From: Planctomycetota bacterium
GTDB taxonomy: Bacteria > Planctomycetota > MHYJ01 > JACPTZ01
DNA: 64,000 nucleotides
Direction of reading: 5' to 3'
NCBI GenBank assembly: GCA_016192525.1
Contig: JACPTZ010000041.1
Coordinates: 1-64,000, forward strand
Positions 9,320-19,110 of this stretch are shown here, piece after piece; the first letter of the stretch is position 1; every line of letters starts with the position of its first letter. Both the position numbers and the translations under genes were made by a program. Under the pieces are notes generated by a model. The model did no database searches, was not told the DNA's origin, and saw only the letters and a list, made by a program, of their open reading frames with translations.

Positions 9320-9535
9320 GACGGTGGCGATGCCCTAGCCCAACGACTGCTTCCGAGTGTGCTTCATGGCTCTCCTCCTCCTGAGTGGGTGTGGCACGGA
9401 ACATCCGTGCAGAGTTTGAGGGCACCTGAAGCGTCCACATATAAGAAGAAGAAGACTTCTTCAAGGGAAACTCGCTGGTTCCGTAGATGTCATTAGTCTT
9501 GTTAACAACTTGCCGGCCCGGTAGAATGCGGGCCT

Positions 9536-10921
9536 ATGGAGCCGGCGATCCTCGCCGTCGCGGCGCGGGTTCCGCCTTGGGAGCTGTCGGCGGAAACCGT
9601 GAATCGCGCGTACGGGCGGCCACCCGCCCGGGGCGCCCGGCGCTTCGCTTCCTGGGATGAGGACCCCCCCACCCTCGCCTACGCCGCCGCCGATCGGGCC
9701 CTCCAGTCCTTCGACCGCTCCCGTCTCCAGACCCTCTTCATCGCCTCCACTTCCTGGCCCCGCCATGCCGCGGCCCAGGCGGAACGCGTCGCCGCCGCGC
9801 TCGATCTCCCGGAGGGCGTCGAGGTCGTGTCGCTCGGCGGCGCCTGGCGGTGCGGCGTTTCGGCCCTCCGCCTCGCGTTCGAGTCGCGTCGCCTTCCCGC
9901 CCTGGTCGTCGCCGCGGACCGCCTCACCGAGCCGCCGGGCTCGGACCGGGAGACGGCGGTCGGCGACGGCGCGGCCGCGATCCTCGTCGGCGAGGGTCCC
10001 GGGCTCGCTCAACTTTCCAGCTGGACCTCGACCGCCGATCCGGTCGAGTGGAACTCCGACGATGCCCGCTTCCTGGCCCACCAGGCCACGCGCCTCGCCT
10101 CCCGCGTCCGACGCGAGGAGTGTGGGCGGGCCGGCGTTTCGGCGCCGGGACTCCGACCCGCCCGCGCCGCGGCCTCCGCCCTCGGGCTTCCCGCGTCCGA
10201 CGCCGCCCTGGAGCGGATCGGTTTCTGCGGGGCGGCCCATCCGCTCCTCGCGCTCGTCGAACTCGTGGAGTCGGCGGGGGCACGGGCCGGGCCGGACCCG
10301 GGCTCACGCTCAGCCTCTTCCGGCGAGGCCGCGGCCGGGGGCCGGCCCCGGCCCGGCGGAGGGGACCGGTATCTCTGGGTCTCATGCGCCGAGGGACTCG
10401 ATGCCGCCACGGTGGAGATCACCGGCCCGGTCCCCGAGGCCACCTTTGCGCCGGCCGTCGAACGCGCCCGGCCGGTGACCGAGTACGGCCGATGGCTCGC
10501 CTCCCGGAGCTTCTTCGAGAACGGCGCCGGACGCGGAGTCTTCTCCTCCCCGGCGATCGAGCAGCGCGACTCCGAGTTCCTGATCCGTCTCCACGGGGCG
10601 CGATGCGCCTCGTGCAGGGCGATCCAGACCGTCCCGATGCCGGCCTGCGGCCGATGCGGTTCGACCGCCGCCCCGACCCGCTTCCCGCTCTCCCGCACGG
10701 GGACGGTGTTCTCGTTCACGCACGAGTACTACGTTCCGACCCCGGCGCCGCCTGTCACGATGGCCGTGGTCGATCTCGACGGCGGTGGGCGAATCGTGGT
10801 GCAGGTGGCGGACGCGCCGCCCGAGGCCGTGGCTCTCGGGACCCGGATCCGGCTGGTCCTGCGTCGCCTGCACATGGGCGGTGGCGTTCCGCAGTACTAC
10901 TGGAAAGCGGTGATGGAGTGA
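9536..10921 (+). CDS. HMG-CoA synthase/3-ketoacyl synthase-like protein with C-terminal zinc-ribbon/OB-fold (DUF35) domain
   Basis: 461 aa; C-terminus 'CASCRAIQTVPMPACGRCGS...LSRTGTVFSFTHEYYVPTPAPPVTMAVVDLDGGGRIVVQV' is DUF35-like; N-terminus thiolase-fold. Confidence 0.75.
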   Translation: MEPAILAVAARVPPWELSAETVNRAYGRPPARGARRFASWDEDPPTLAYAAADRALQSFDRSRLQTLFIASTSWPRHAAAQAERVAAALDLPEGVEVVSLGGAWRCGVSALRLAFESRRLPALVVAADRLTEPPGSDRETAVGDGAAAILVGEGPGLAQLSSWTSTADPVEWNSDDARFLAHQATRLASRVRREECGRAGVSAPGLRPARAAASALGLPASDAALERIGFCGAAHPLLALVELVESAGARAGPDPGSRSASSGEAAAGGRPRPGGGDRYLWVSCAEGLDAATVEITGPVPEATFAPAVERARPVTEYGRWLASRSFFENGAGRGVFSSPAIEQRDSEFLIRLHGARCASCRAIQTVPMPACGRCGSTAAPTRFPLSRTGTVFSFTHEYYVPTPAPPVTMAVVDLDGGGRIVVQVADAPPEAVALGTRIRLVLRRLHMGGGVPQYYWKAVME

Positions 10922-12093
10922 CTGACCACATCGCCATCGTCGGCGCCGGTTGTACCCCCTTCGGGGAGCACTTCGACCGGTCGTACACCGACCTCGTCGC
11001 CGAGGCGTGCCGCGAGGCGCTCGGAGAGGCGGGGCTGCAGCCCCGGCAGATCGGCGCCGCCTGGCTCAGCACCGCGTTCCCGGACGTTGGCGTCCACCGC
11101 GGCCGTTCCGGGATGGACCTGGCCGAGTCGCTCGGCGTCGGCGGGATGCCGATCACCCGCGTCTCGAACTTCTGCGCGTCGGGCGGCGACGCGCTCCGGA
11201 ACGCGGCCCACGCCCTCCTCGCCGGACAGGTGGATGTCGCCCTCGCCGTCGGCGTCGAAAAGCAGCGCGACCGGCCGCCGCAGGAGAGCATCGTCAAGCT
11301 CATGGTCGAGACGGGGCATCCGTTCTACCAGAAGGGGTTCACCGCCGCCGGCTCGTTTGCGGTCTTCGCGGTGCGGCGGATGAAGGAGTTCGGCCTCACG
11401 CGCGAGGATCTCGCCGCGGTCTCCGTCAAGAACCATCGGCACGCCGCGGGAAATCCGAAGGCGCACCAGCGGAAGCCGGTCACCGCCGAACAGGTGCTGG
11501 GTTCGCCGATGGTCGCCTGGCCGCTCACCCTGCTCGACTGCTGCCCCACGACCGACGGCGCCTCGGCCCTGGTCCTCGTCCGGGAGGCGGATGCCGCCCG
11601 TTACCGGTCGCGCGTCCTCGTCGCCGGGATGGGATTCTCGGTTTCCTCGGGCTGGGACGCGCCGTTCCACGACGACGCCTTCGACTTCATCGGCTTCCCC
11701 GCCGTCCGCCAGGCCGCCGCGGCCGCCTATGCGCAGGCCGGGATCGGCGATCCCGCGAAGGAGTTCGATCTCGCGGAGGTGCACGACTGCTTCTCGATCA
11801 ACGAACTGATCGCCTGCGAGGACCTCGGCTTCTGCGGGCGGGGCGAATCGCCGCGGCTCCTCCGGGACGGAGTGACCCGTCTCGGCGGCCGGATGCCGGT
11901 CAATCCGAGCGGGGGGCTGCTCTCCTGCGGGCACCCGGTCGGGGCGACCGGGCTCCGGATGGTCTACGAGGTGATGCGACAGATTCAGGGTGTCGCGGAG
12001 GGTCGTCAGGTGTCCGGCGCGCGGCAGGGCGTGACGCAGAACATCGGCGGTCCCGGGGCGGTGGCGTTTGTGTCGGTGTTGAGGAGAATGTGA
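10918..12093 (+). CDS. thiolase / acetyl-CoA acetyltransferase (SCP-x-like)
   Basis: GTG start overlapping upstream stop (GTGA); 'RVSNFCASGGDALRNAAHALLAG', 'NPSGGLLSCGHPVGATGLRM'. Confidence 0.85.
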   Translation: MTDHIAIVGAGCTPFGEHFDRSYTDLVAEACREALGEAGLQPRQIGAAWLSTAFPDVGVHRGRSGMDLAESLGVGGMPITRVSNFCASGGDALRNAAHALLAGQVDVALAVGVEKQRDRPPQESIVKLMVETGHPFYQKGFTAAGSFAVFAVRRMKEFGLTREDLAAVSVKNHRHAAGNPKAHQRKPVTAEQVLGSPMVAWPLTLLDCCPTTDGASALVLVREADAARYRSRVLVAGMGFSVSSGWDAPFHDDAFDFIGFPAVRQAAAAAYAQAGIGDPAKEFDLAEVHDCFSINELIACEDLGFCGRGESPRLLRDGVTRLGGRMPVNPSGGLLSCGHPVGATGLRMVYEVMRQIQGVAEGRQVSGARQGVTQNIGGPGAVAFVSVLRRM

Positions 12094-12104
12094 AAGGAGA
12101 GACC

Positions 12105-12626
12105 TTGGAATTCCACGAACTGCTCCGGACCCGCCGATCGATCCGCGACTTTGAGCCCCGGCCGGTGGAGGCGGAGAAGATGCGGGCCGTTCTCGAGGCG
12201 GCGAACGCCGCCCCGTCCGCGGGCGACCTGCAGGCGTACGAGATCGTCCTCGTGACCGATCCGGGGGTCCGCTCGGCGCTGGCCGCCGCCGCGCACGAAC
12301 AACCCTGCATGCTCGCCGCTCCGGCGATGCTCGTCTTCTTCGCGAATCCGGCCCGGACCTCCGGCCGGTACGGCTGCCGCGGGATCGAACTCTACTGCCT
12401 CCAGGACGCCTCGATCGCCTGCGCCTACGCCCAGCTTCGGGCGACGGACCTCGGACTCGGCTCGGTCTGGGTGGGATCGTTCGAGGACGCGGCCGTGCGG
12501 GCGGCCGTGGGGGCGCACGAACGGCTCCTCCCCGTGGCGATCCTCCCGATCGGCCATCCGGCGGAGTCGCCCGAGCCGACCCCGCGCCGGGGGGTCGAGG
12601 ATCTGGTGAAGTTGGGGAGGTTCTGA
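12105..12626 (+). CDS. nitroreductase family protein
   Basis: 'EFHELLRTRRSIRDFEPRPVE..LEAANAAPSAGDLQAYEIVLVTD', 'IGHPAESPEPTPRR'; TTG start after AAGGAGAG, alternative GTG at 12090. Confidence 0.8.
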   Translation: MEFHELLRTRRSIRDFEPRPVEAEKMRAVLEAANAAPSAGDLQAYEIVLVTDPGVRSALAAAAHEQPCMLAAPAMLVFFANPARTSGRYGCRGIELYCLQDASIACAYAQLRATDLGLGSVWVGSFEDAAVRAAVGAHERLLPVAILPIGHPAESPEPTPRRGVEDLVKLGRF

Positions 12627-12766
12627 ACCTGGGCCGCGCCCACCGGGTGTCATTCCGGGCGTCGCTCCGTAGCACGCGCCACGGGGCGACGCGAGGAGTC
12701 TGGCGTGGACACCGGTACGGGCCGGCGGGAGTCCCCGGGCCGCGGGTGAGCAAGGCGAACCCGCGT

Positions 12767-12935
12767 CGTACGGGGTTACTTCCTTGTCATCCTGAGCTCA
12801 GCCGGCCGCCGTTTGGACGGCTGGGCGAAGGATCACCAGCGTCGGAGTCTGTTAGCCGCACACGCTGGTGATCCTTCGCCTCGGCCTGCGGCCGAGGCTC
12901 AGGATGACAATGGGACGGGACGGTAACCTGGTATT
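12767..12935. mobile_element. MITE-like element copy A
   Basis: TIRs CGTACGGGGTTAC... / ...GGTAACCTGGTATT with inner TTGTCATCCTGAGC / GCTCAGGATGACAA; flanked by CCGCGT (12761-12766 and 12936-12941). Confidence 0.8.
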
Positions 12936-12973
12936 CCGCGTCATGACGCAGCATCAGGATCGTGAGAGTTGAC

Positions 12974-13390
12974 ATGGCCGACCCCCGCCCCGTTCGCGTC
13001 CTCGTCGCCAAGCCCGGTCTCGACGGCCACGACAAGGGGGCCAAGGTGGTGGTGCAGGCCCTGCGCGACGCGGGGATGGAGGTCGTGTACACGGGGCTTC
13101 ACCGCACCCCGGCCGAGATCGCCCGCGCGGCGATCGACGAGGATGTCGACGTCGTGGGGCTCAGCATCCTCTCCGGCGCACACCTGCCGATCTGTCGCGA
13201 CGTCGTGGCCCGGCTCGCGGGGAGCGGGAAGCCGGTGATCGTCGGCGGGGTGATTCCCGTGCAGGACGAGGCGGCCCTCCGCGAGTGCGGGATCGAGCGC
13301 GTCTTCCGGATGGGGGCGCCGTTTGAGGAGATCGTCGAGTGGATACGCCGGAGGTGCCGCGCGTCTTCCTCGAGTCCGGTATCGAGGTGA
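12974..13390 (+). CDS. methylmalonyl-CoA mutase small subunit / cobalamin-binding domain
   Basis: 'RVLVAKPGLDGHDKGAKVVVQALRDAGMEVVYTGLHRTP' (DxHxxG B12 motif). Confidence 0.9.
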   Translation: MADPRPVRVLVAKPGLDGHDKGAKVVVQALRDAGMEVVYTGLHRTPAEIARAAIDEDVDVVGLSILSGAHLPICRDVVARLAGSGKPVIVGGVIPVQDEAALRECGIERVFRMGAPFEEIVEWIRRRCRASSSSPVSR

Positions 13391-14928
13391 AGCCGCTGTA
13401 CACGGCCGACGACGCGACCGGGCACGACCCCGGTCGCCCCGGCGAGTTTCCGTTCACGCGCGGCATTCATCCGCTCATGTACCGCAGGCAGCCCTGGACG
13501 ATGCGACAGTATGCCGGCTTCGGCACCCCGGCGCAGACCAACGAGCGGTTTCGCTCGCTTCTCTCCCACGGCCAGAACGCCCTCAACATCGCCTTCGATC
13601 TCCCGACCCAGCTTGGACTCGATTCCGACGACCCCCGCGCCGAGGGGGAGGTGGGACGCGTCGGCATGGCCGTGGACACGCTCGACGATCTCGAAAGGGC
13701 GCTCGACGGCATCCCGCTCGACCGCGTCTCGACGGCCATGACGATCAACGCCCCGGCGCTCGTTCTCATGTCGATGCTCTTCGCGGTCGCCGAGAAGCAG
13801 CAGGTGCCGATCGGGCAGGTGCGCGGGACGATCCAGAACGACATCCTCAAGGAGTTCGTCGGCCGCGGGGCGTGGATCTTTCCCGTCGGGCCGAGCGTGC
13901 GGCTGGTGGCGGACGCGATCGAGTTCTGCGGCCGGAGCGCCCCGAAGTTCAATGCGGTGAGCGTCTGCGGCTACCACCTCCGAGAGTCGGGCGCCAACCC
14001 GGCCCAGGAGATGGGACTCGCCTTCGAGATCGCCCGGGCCTATCTCGATGCCGCCCTCGCGCGCGGCCTCGCCATCGACGACGTGGCGCCCCGCGTGACC
14101 TTCAACTTCAACGTCTACGGAAATCTCTGGGAGCAGGTGGCCAAGTTTCGCGCCGGCCGCCGCCGCTGGGCCGCGATCGTGCGCGACGAGTATCGCGCCC
14201 GGGACGCCAAGTCGATGCACCTCCGCATGATCGCCGGCGGGGGGGGGAGCGGCCTCACCATCGAGGAGCCCGAGAACAACATCGTGCGCGGCGCCTGCTA
14301 CGCGCTGGCGGCGGCGCTGGGGGGGGCGCAGACCATGGCCCTCTGCTGCTACGACGAGGCGTACACGATCCCCAGCGAGAAGGCCTCCCTTCTGGCCCTC
14401 CGGACGATGCAGATCCTGGCGGAGGAGATGGGGCTCTGCGACACGGTCGACCCGCTCGGCGGTTCGTACTACATCGAGTCGCTCACCGGCGCGATGGAGG
14501 AGCGGATCGTCGCCTCCATGGCCGAGGTTCGCGCGCTGGGCGGGATCGTGAACGCCATCGAGCAGGGCACGATCCAGCGTCGTCTGGCGGGTCAGGCGTA
14601 CGAAATCGAGCGCCGGTTGCGCTCGGGTCAGATGCCCAAGGTGGGGGTGAACCGGCATGCCGCGGGCGGGGCGACTCCCCCCTCCGTGGAGGTTCATCCG
14701 TACGACGCGGCGGCGGCAAAGGCGAAGTCCGCGGGCCTGCGGGACCTGCGGGCGACCCGCTCCGCCGCCGCGGCGGAACGGACCCTTGCGGCGGTGGGAA
14801 GGGCGGCGGAGGGGAGTGAGAATCTGGTGCCGCCGATCCTCGATGCGGTGAAGGCGCGCGCCACCCTGGGCGAAATCACGGCCGCGCTCAAGGAGGTGTT
14901 CGGCGAGTTCCGGGAGCCGGCGTTCTAG
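13339..14928 (+). CDS. methylmalonyl-CoA mutase large (alpha) subunit family
   Basis: 'YTADDATGHDPGRPGEFPFTRGIHPLMYRRQPWTMRQYAGFGTPAQTNERFRSLL...QNALNIAFDLPTQLG'; overlaps small subunit by 52 bp. Confidence 0.9.
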   Translation: MDTPEVPRVFLESGIEVKPLYTADDATGHDPGRPGEFPFTRGIHPLMYRRQPWTMRQYAGFGTPAQTNERFRSLLSHGQNALNIAFDLPTQLGLDSDDPRAEGEVGRVGMAVDTLDDLERALDGIPLDRVSTAMTINAPALVLMSMLFAVAEKQQVPIGQVRGTIQNDILKEFVGRGAWIFPVGPSVRLVADAIEFCGRSAPKFNAVSVCGYHLRESGANPAQEMGLAFEIARAYLDAALARGLAIDDVAPRVTFNFNVYGNLWEQVAKFRAGRRRWAAIVRDEYRARDAKSMHLRMIAGGGGSGLTIEEPENNIVRGACYALAAALGGAQTMALCCYDEAYTIPSEKASLLALRTMQILAEEMGLCDTVDPLGGSYYIESLTGAMEERIVASMAEVRALGGIVNAIEQGTIQRRLAGQAYEIERRLRSGQMPKVGVNRHAAGGATPPSVEVHPYDAAAAKAKSAGLRDLRATRSAAAAERTLAAVGRAAEGSENLVPPILDAVKARATLGEITAALKEVFGEFREPAF

Positions 14929-14989
14929 CCCGGATTAATCATGAAATCTCGCGCACGTCCGGACGACGAAGCGGCTGGGCGGATCCCCG

Positions 14990-15120
14990 AGGCCCCGAGT
15001 AGGCCCCGCAGCACGTGCTGCGGGGCCGTAACGAGGGGCCGGCTCCCGGCGCAGGGCCATTCGCCTGTGCCGCCCCTCGTTACGCGGCCTGCGGCCGCTA
15101 CTCGGGGCTACGGAGCTCTG
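14990..15120. repeat. paired inverted CCCCGAGTAG.../...CTACTCGGGG palindromic repeat
   Basis: Left unit CCCCGAGTAGGCC..GGCCGTAACGAGGGG and right unit CCCCTCGTTACGCGGCC..GGCCGCTACTCGGGG read directly. Confidence 0.85.
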
Positions 15121-15294
15121 GTTCACGAAAAATCCGGGCCAGGCTCTGTCTGAAAACGAGGGACTTGGAAGAGAGTCGGTAGCACAGGCTCTCGAGCCTG
15201 TGCCGCACAGGCCGGATTTCCCGCATCGCACACTCCTCGCGTCGCGCCGGACGGCGGCGCGGCGCTCGGGGGACACGCGAGAGGTACACTGCCC

Positions 15295-17346
15295 ATGATC
15301 CGTCTCGGAATCGATGTCGGCGGCACCTTCACCGACGTGATCGGCACGGACGAACGGGGCCGCATCACGGTTCGCAAGACCTACACCGTCCCCTCGGATC
15401 CCTCCGAAGGGGTCCTCGCCGGCATCGACAAGCTGCTTCGCGCGGCCGGCGCCGGCGCCGAAGCGCTCGGTCTCGTGGTCCACGGCACCACCATCGGCAC
15501 GAACGCCCTGCTCGAGCGGAAGGGGGCGAAGACCGGGTTGCTCACCACCGCCGGCTTCCGCGACGTGCTCGAGATCGGCCGCGTGCAGCGGCCCGCCGAG
15601 GGGCTCTACGACTTCAACGTCGACAATCCCGAGCCGCTCGTCCCGCGTTCGCTCCGCCTCGAGGCGGTCGAGCGGGTCGGCGCCGACGGCTCGGTCGTGG
15701 TCCCGCTCGACGAGGCCTCCGTCCGGTTCGCGGCGGAGGTCTTCCGCACGCAGGGCGTGCAGGCCGTCGCGGTCTGCTTCCTCTTCTCGTTCCTGCGCCC
15801 CGATCATGAGCGACGGGCGCGCGAAATCCTCCAGCGTGAACTGCCGGGCGTTTATGTCTCGATCTCCAGCGACATCTGCCCTGAATTCAGGGAGTTCGAA
15901 CGGACTTCGACCGTCGTCATCAGCGCCTACCTCCAGCCGATCGTCGAGTCGTACGTCGAGCGCCTTTCGCGCCGGATCGGCGACCGCTATCCCGCCACCG
16001 ATCTCCGCCTCGTGCAGGCGAACGGGGGGGCGATGCGCGCTTCCGCGGCGAAGGGGCGGTCGGTGAATCTCGTGAATTCGGGACCGGCGGGAGGCGCCAC
16101 CGCGGCCGCCTTCCTCGGGCGGCTGATCGACGAGCCCCGGATCGTCGCCGTCGACATGGGCGGGACCTCGTTCGACATCAGCCTGATCGCGGAGGGGCTC
16201 GCTCATGTCACGACCGACGCCAACTTCGAGGGATTTCCGATCAAGGTGGCGATGGACGAGGTGAACGTGATCGGCGCCGGGGGCGGTTCGATCGCGTGGA
16301 TCGACCGCGGGGGGGCGCTCACCGTGGGGCCCCGGAGCGCGGGGGCCTCGCCGGGACCGGCCTGCTATGGACGCGGAGGCGGCGAGCCGACGGTCACCGA
16401 CGCCAATCTGGTCCTCGGTCGGATCAGTCCCGACTACTTCCTCGGCGGCGAGATCGCCCTCCGCAAGGACCTCGCGGCGGAGGCCATCCGGCGACACGTC
16501 GGCGAGCCGCTCGGCCTCAGGACGGAGGAGGCGGCCCACGGCATCCTGCGCGTCGTGAACGCCAACATGGGGAAGGGGATCGCCACCCGTACCGTCCAGC
16601 GCGGCTACGACCTGCGTGATTTCGCGCTCCTCGCCTTCGGCGGCGCCGGCCCGCTGCACGCCGTCGAACTCGCGGAGGACCTCGGGATGCGACGGGTCAT
16701 CGTTCCGCCCTACCCGGGCGCTTTCTCCGCGTTCGGTCTCCTGGTCGCCGACACGCGGCATGACTTCGCCCGCACGGTGATGAAGGCCGAGTCCGACCTG
16801 GATCCCTCCTGGCTCTCCTCCGCCTTTCAGGAGCTCGAACAGATGGGACATCGGGAGCTGGCCGAGGACGGGATCGGCGAGGGGGACCGGCGCATTCTCT
16901 GGAGCGCCGATCTGCGCTTCGAGGGCCAGTCGTACGAACTGAACGTGCCGGTCGAGCGGCGCGACCGTCCCGGATCGGGGGACCTGAAGAGAATCCTGGA
17001 CGACTTCGCGCAGATGCACGAGCGCATTTACGCCTTCAAGGCGGTGGACGAGAAGACGGTGATCGTGAGTCTGCGCGTGACGGCCCTCGGACTCTCGCCC
17101 GAGATGAGGCTTCCCCGGCCGTCGCGCGCCGCCGGGGCGGTCAAGGGCCGGCGCCCGGTCTACTTTGCGGGAGACGGGTTCGTCGAGTCAAAGATCTGCG
17201 AGCGCAGCCGGCTCGGGGAGGGAGAGGAGGTGGAGGGCCCGGCCGTGATCGAGGAGGAGATTTCCTGCACCGTGGTCCCGCCCGGCCGCACCCTTCGCCT
17301 GGACGGCTGGGGGAATCTGGTGATTGACTTGAGGGAGAGCCCATGA
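15295..17346 (+). CDS. hydantoinase/oxoprolinase family protein, subunit A (HyuA-like)
   Basis: 'RLGIDVGGTFTDVIGTDERGRITVRKTYTVPSDPSEGVLAGI', 'VHGTTIGTNALLERKGAKTGLLTTAGFRDVLEIGR'. Confidence 0.9.
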   Translation: MIRLGIDVGGTFTDVIGTDERGRITVRKTYTVPSDPSEGVLAGIDKLLRAAGAGAEALGLVVHGTTIGTNALLERKGAKTGLLTTAGFRDVLEIGRVQRPAEGLYDFNVDNPEPLVPRSLRLEAVERVGADGSVVVPLDEASVRFAAEVFRTQGVQAVAVCFLFSFLRPDHERRAREILQRELPGVYVSISSDICPEFREFERTSTVVISAYLQPIVESYVERLSRRIGDRYPATDLRLVQANGGAMRASAAKGRSVNLVNSGPAGGATAAAFLGRLIDEPRIVAVDMGGTSFDISLIAEGLAHVTTDANFEGFPIKVAMDEVNVIGAGGGSIAWIDRGGALTVGPRSAGASPGPACYGRGGGEPTVTDANLVLGRISPDYFLGGEIALRKDLAAEAIRRHVGEPLGLRTEEAAHGILRVVNANMGKGIATRTVQRGYDLRDFALLAFGGAGPLHAVELAEDLGMRRVIVPPYPGAFSAFGLLVADTRHDFARTVMKAESDLDPSWLSSAFQELEQMGHRELAEDGIGEGDRRILWSADLRFEGQSYELNVPVERRDRPGSGDLKRILDDFAQMHERIYAFKAVDEKTVIVSLRVTALGLSPEMRLPRPSRAAGAVKGRRPVYFAGDGFVESKICERSRLGEGEEVEGPAVIEEEISCTVVPPGRTLRLDGWGNLVIDLRESP

Positions 17347-18977
17347 AACCCGATCCGGTCACGACCCAGGTCCTCCGCTACCGGCTCGAGTCGATCGCGG
17401 ACGAAATGGGCTTCACCCTGGTCCGCACTTCGCGCTCCACGATCATCAAGGAGATCATGGACATCACCTGCGCGGTGTTCGACGGGCGCGGCCGGACCCT
17501 CGCGCAGGGACACCATGCCCCGATGCTCCTCACCGGTTTCGAGTTCACGATGGTCGAACTGCTGAAGCGCGTGACCGACTGGCACGAGGGGGACGTCATC
17601 CTCTCGAACGATCCGTACCTCGGAGGGCAGCACCTCACCGACCTGCAAATGTTCACTCCGGTCTTCTTCGAGGGCCGCGTCGTCGGATTCACCGGCAGCA
17701 TCGCGCACCACTCGGACGTGGGCGGATCGGCGCCGGGGACGGTGGCGGGAGGATTGACCGAGATTTTCCAGGAGGGGCTCCGGCTCCCCATGGTTCGACT
17801 CTACCGGGCCGGGCAGGAGGTCACCGACCTGTTCGAACTGCTCCGGGCCAACATCCGCGTCCCGGACAAGACGCTCGGCGACATCCGGGCCCAGGCGGCC
17901 GCCAATTTCGTCGGCGCGCGGCGCTTCCAGGAGACGCTGGCGAGGTACGGCCGGGAGACGGTGGAGGCCTCGACCGCCGCCCTCATGGAGCAGTCGGAAC
18001 GCCGCATCCGGGACGGACTCGCGCGCGTTCCCGACGACACCTACTTCGGCGAGGACTTTGTCGACGACGACGGGGTGACCGACGCTCCGATCCGCGTCTG
18101 CGTGAACATCCGCAAGAAGGGCGATTCGGCGACGATCGACTTCGAGGGGACGAGCCCGCAGGTGCGCGGAAACGTCAACTGTCCGATCGCCACGACGCAT
18201 GCGGCGGTCTACTACGCGCTCATCTGCGTCATCGATCCCCACGTCGCCCCGAATTCGGGATGCTACCGGCCGTTCCGTGTGGAGGCGGCGCCGGGGCTGG
18301 TCGTGAATCCGCATCCGCCCGCGGCGGTCCAGGCGCGGACCACCACCTCCCAGAAGATCTCCGAGGCCACGTTTCGCGCGCTGTCGGCCGCCTATCCCGA
18401 CCGGGTCACGGCCGGCTCGCACGGCAACATCATGACGAACGCCTTCAGCGGGAACTTCCCCGGGACCCGGAAGCGGTTCGTTTGCATCGACATCCAGGGC
18501 GGCGGCGCCGGCGGCCGGCCGGAGAAGGACGGCCGCGACGGGCAGGATTCGCATCTCACGCGATTCATGAACAGCCCGGTGGAGGCGGCGGAACTCGAGT
18601 ATCCGCTCCGGGTCGAGCGCTACGAGTTCATCCCGGACACCGGGGGGGCGGGGAAGCACCGCGGCGGACTGGCGCTCCGGCGGGACATCCGGGCCCTGAC
18701 GGAGATGACCTTCTCCCGATACGCCGACCGGCAGAAGTTCCCGCCGTTCGGAGTCCTGGGCGGAAAGGACGGCGCCATGGGGGCGACCTTCATCAACGAG
18801 CAGCGCGTCCGTTCGAAGGGGATCGACACGCTCAAGCCGGGCGATGTGGTGAGCCTGCGCACCCCCGGCGCGGGCGGATACGGCGACCCGAAAGATCGCG
18901 TTCGAGATGAGGTCATGCGCGACGTGCGGGACGGGAAGGTTTCGGCGGGGCGGGCGAAGGAGGATTACGGCGTCTGA
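17343..18977 (+). CDS. hydantoinase B/oxoprolinase family protein (HyuB-like)
   Basis: 'DPVTTQVLRYRLESIADEMGFTLVRTSRSTIIKEIMDITCAVFD', 'ILSNDPYLGGQHLTD'; ATGA overlap with upstream gene. Confidence 0.9.
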   Translation: MKPDPVTTQVLRYRLESIADEMGFTLVRTSRSTIIKEIMDITCAVFDGRGRTLAQGHHAPMLLTGFEFTMVELLKRVTDWHEGDVILSNDPYLGGQHLTDLQMFTPVFFEGRVVGFTGSIAHHSDVGGSAPGTVAGGLTEIFQEGLRLPMVRLYRAGQEVTDLFELLRANIRVPDKTLGDIRAQAAANFVGARRFQETLARYGRETVEASTAALMEQSERRIRDGLARVPDDTYFGEDFVDDDGVTDAPIRVCVNIRKKGDSATIDFEGTSPQVRGNVNCPIATTHAAVYYALICVIDPHVAPNSGCYRPFRVEAAPGLVVNPHPPAAVQARTTTSQKISEATFRALSAAYPDRVTAGSHGNIMTNAFSGNFPGTRKRFVCIDIQGGGAGGRPEKDGRDGQDSHLTRFMNSPVEAAELEYPLRVERYEFIPDTGGAGKHRGGLALRRDIRALTEMTFSRYADRQKFPPFGVLGGKDGAMGATFINEQRVRSKGIDTLKPGDVVSLRTPGAGGYGDPKDRVRDEVMRDVRDGKVSAGRAKEDYGV

Positions 18978-19110
18978 CGGGGGAGCCCGACTCGTTCGAT
19001 ATGGTGCAGGGGCGGAGCTTCCGCCACACGAATGGAGGACAGGTGCCCCGCCCGCCTGTTCTGCGGCTTAGACTGTCCACAGGAGGGCGGCCGCAAGGGC
19101 CGCCCCTACA

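Noticed and set aside
14935-17019. 694-aa minus-strand ORF
   Set aside because: Antisense to HyuA, with no recognisable motifs.
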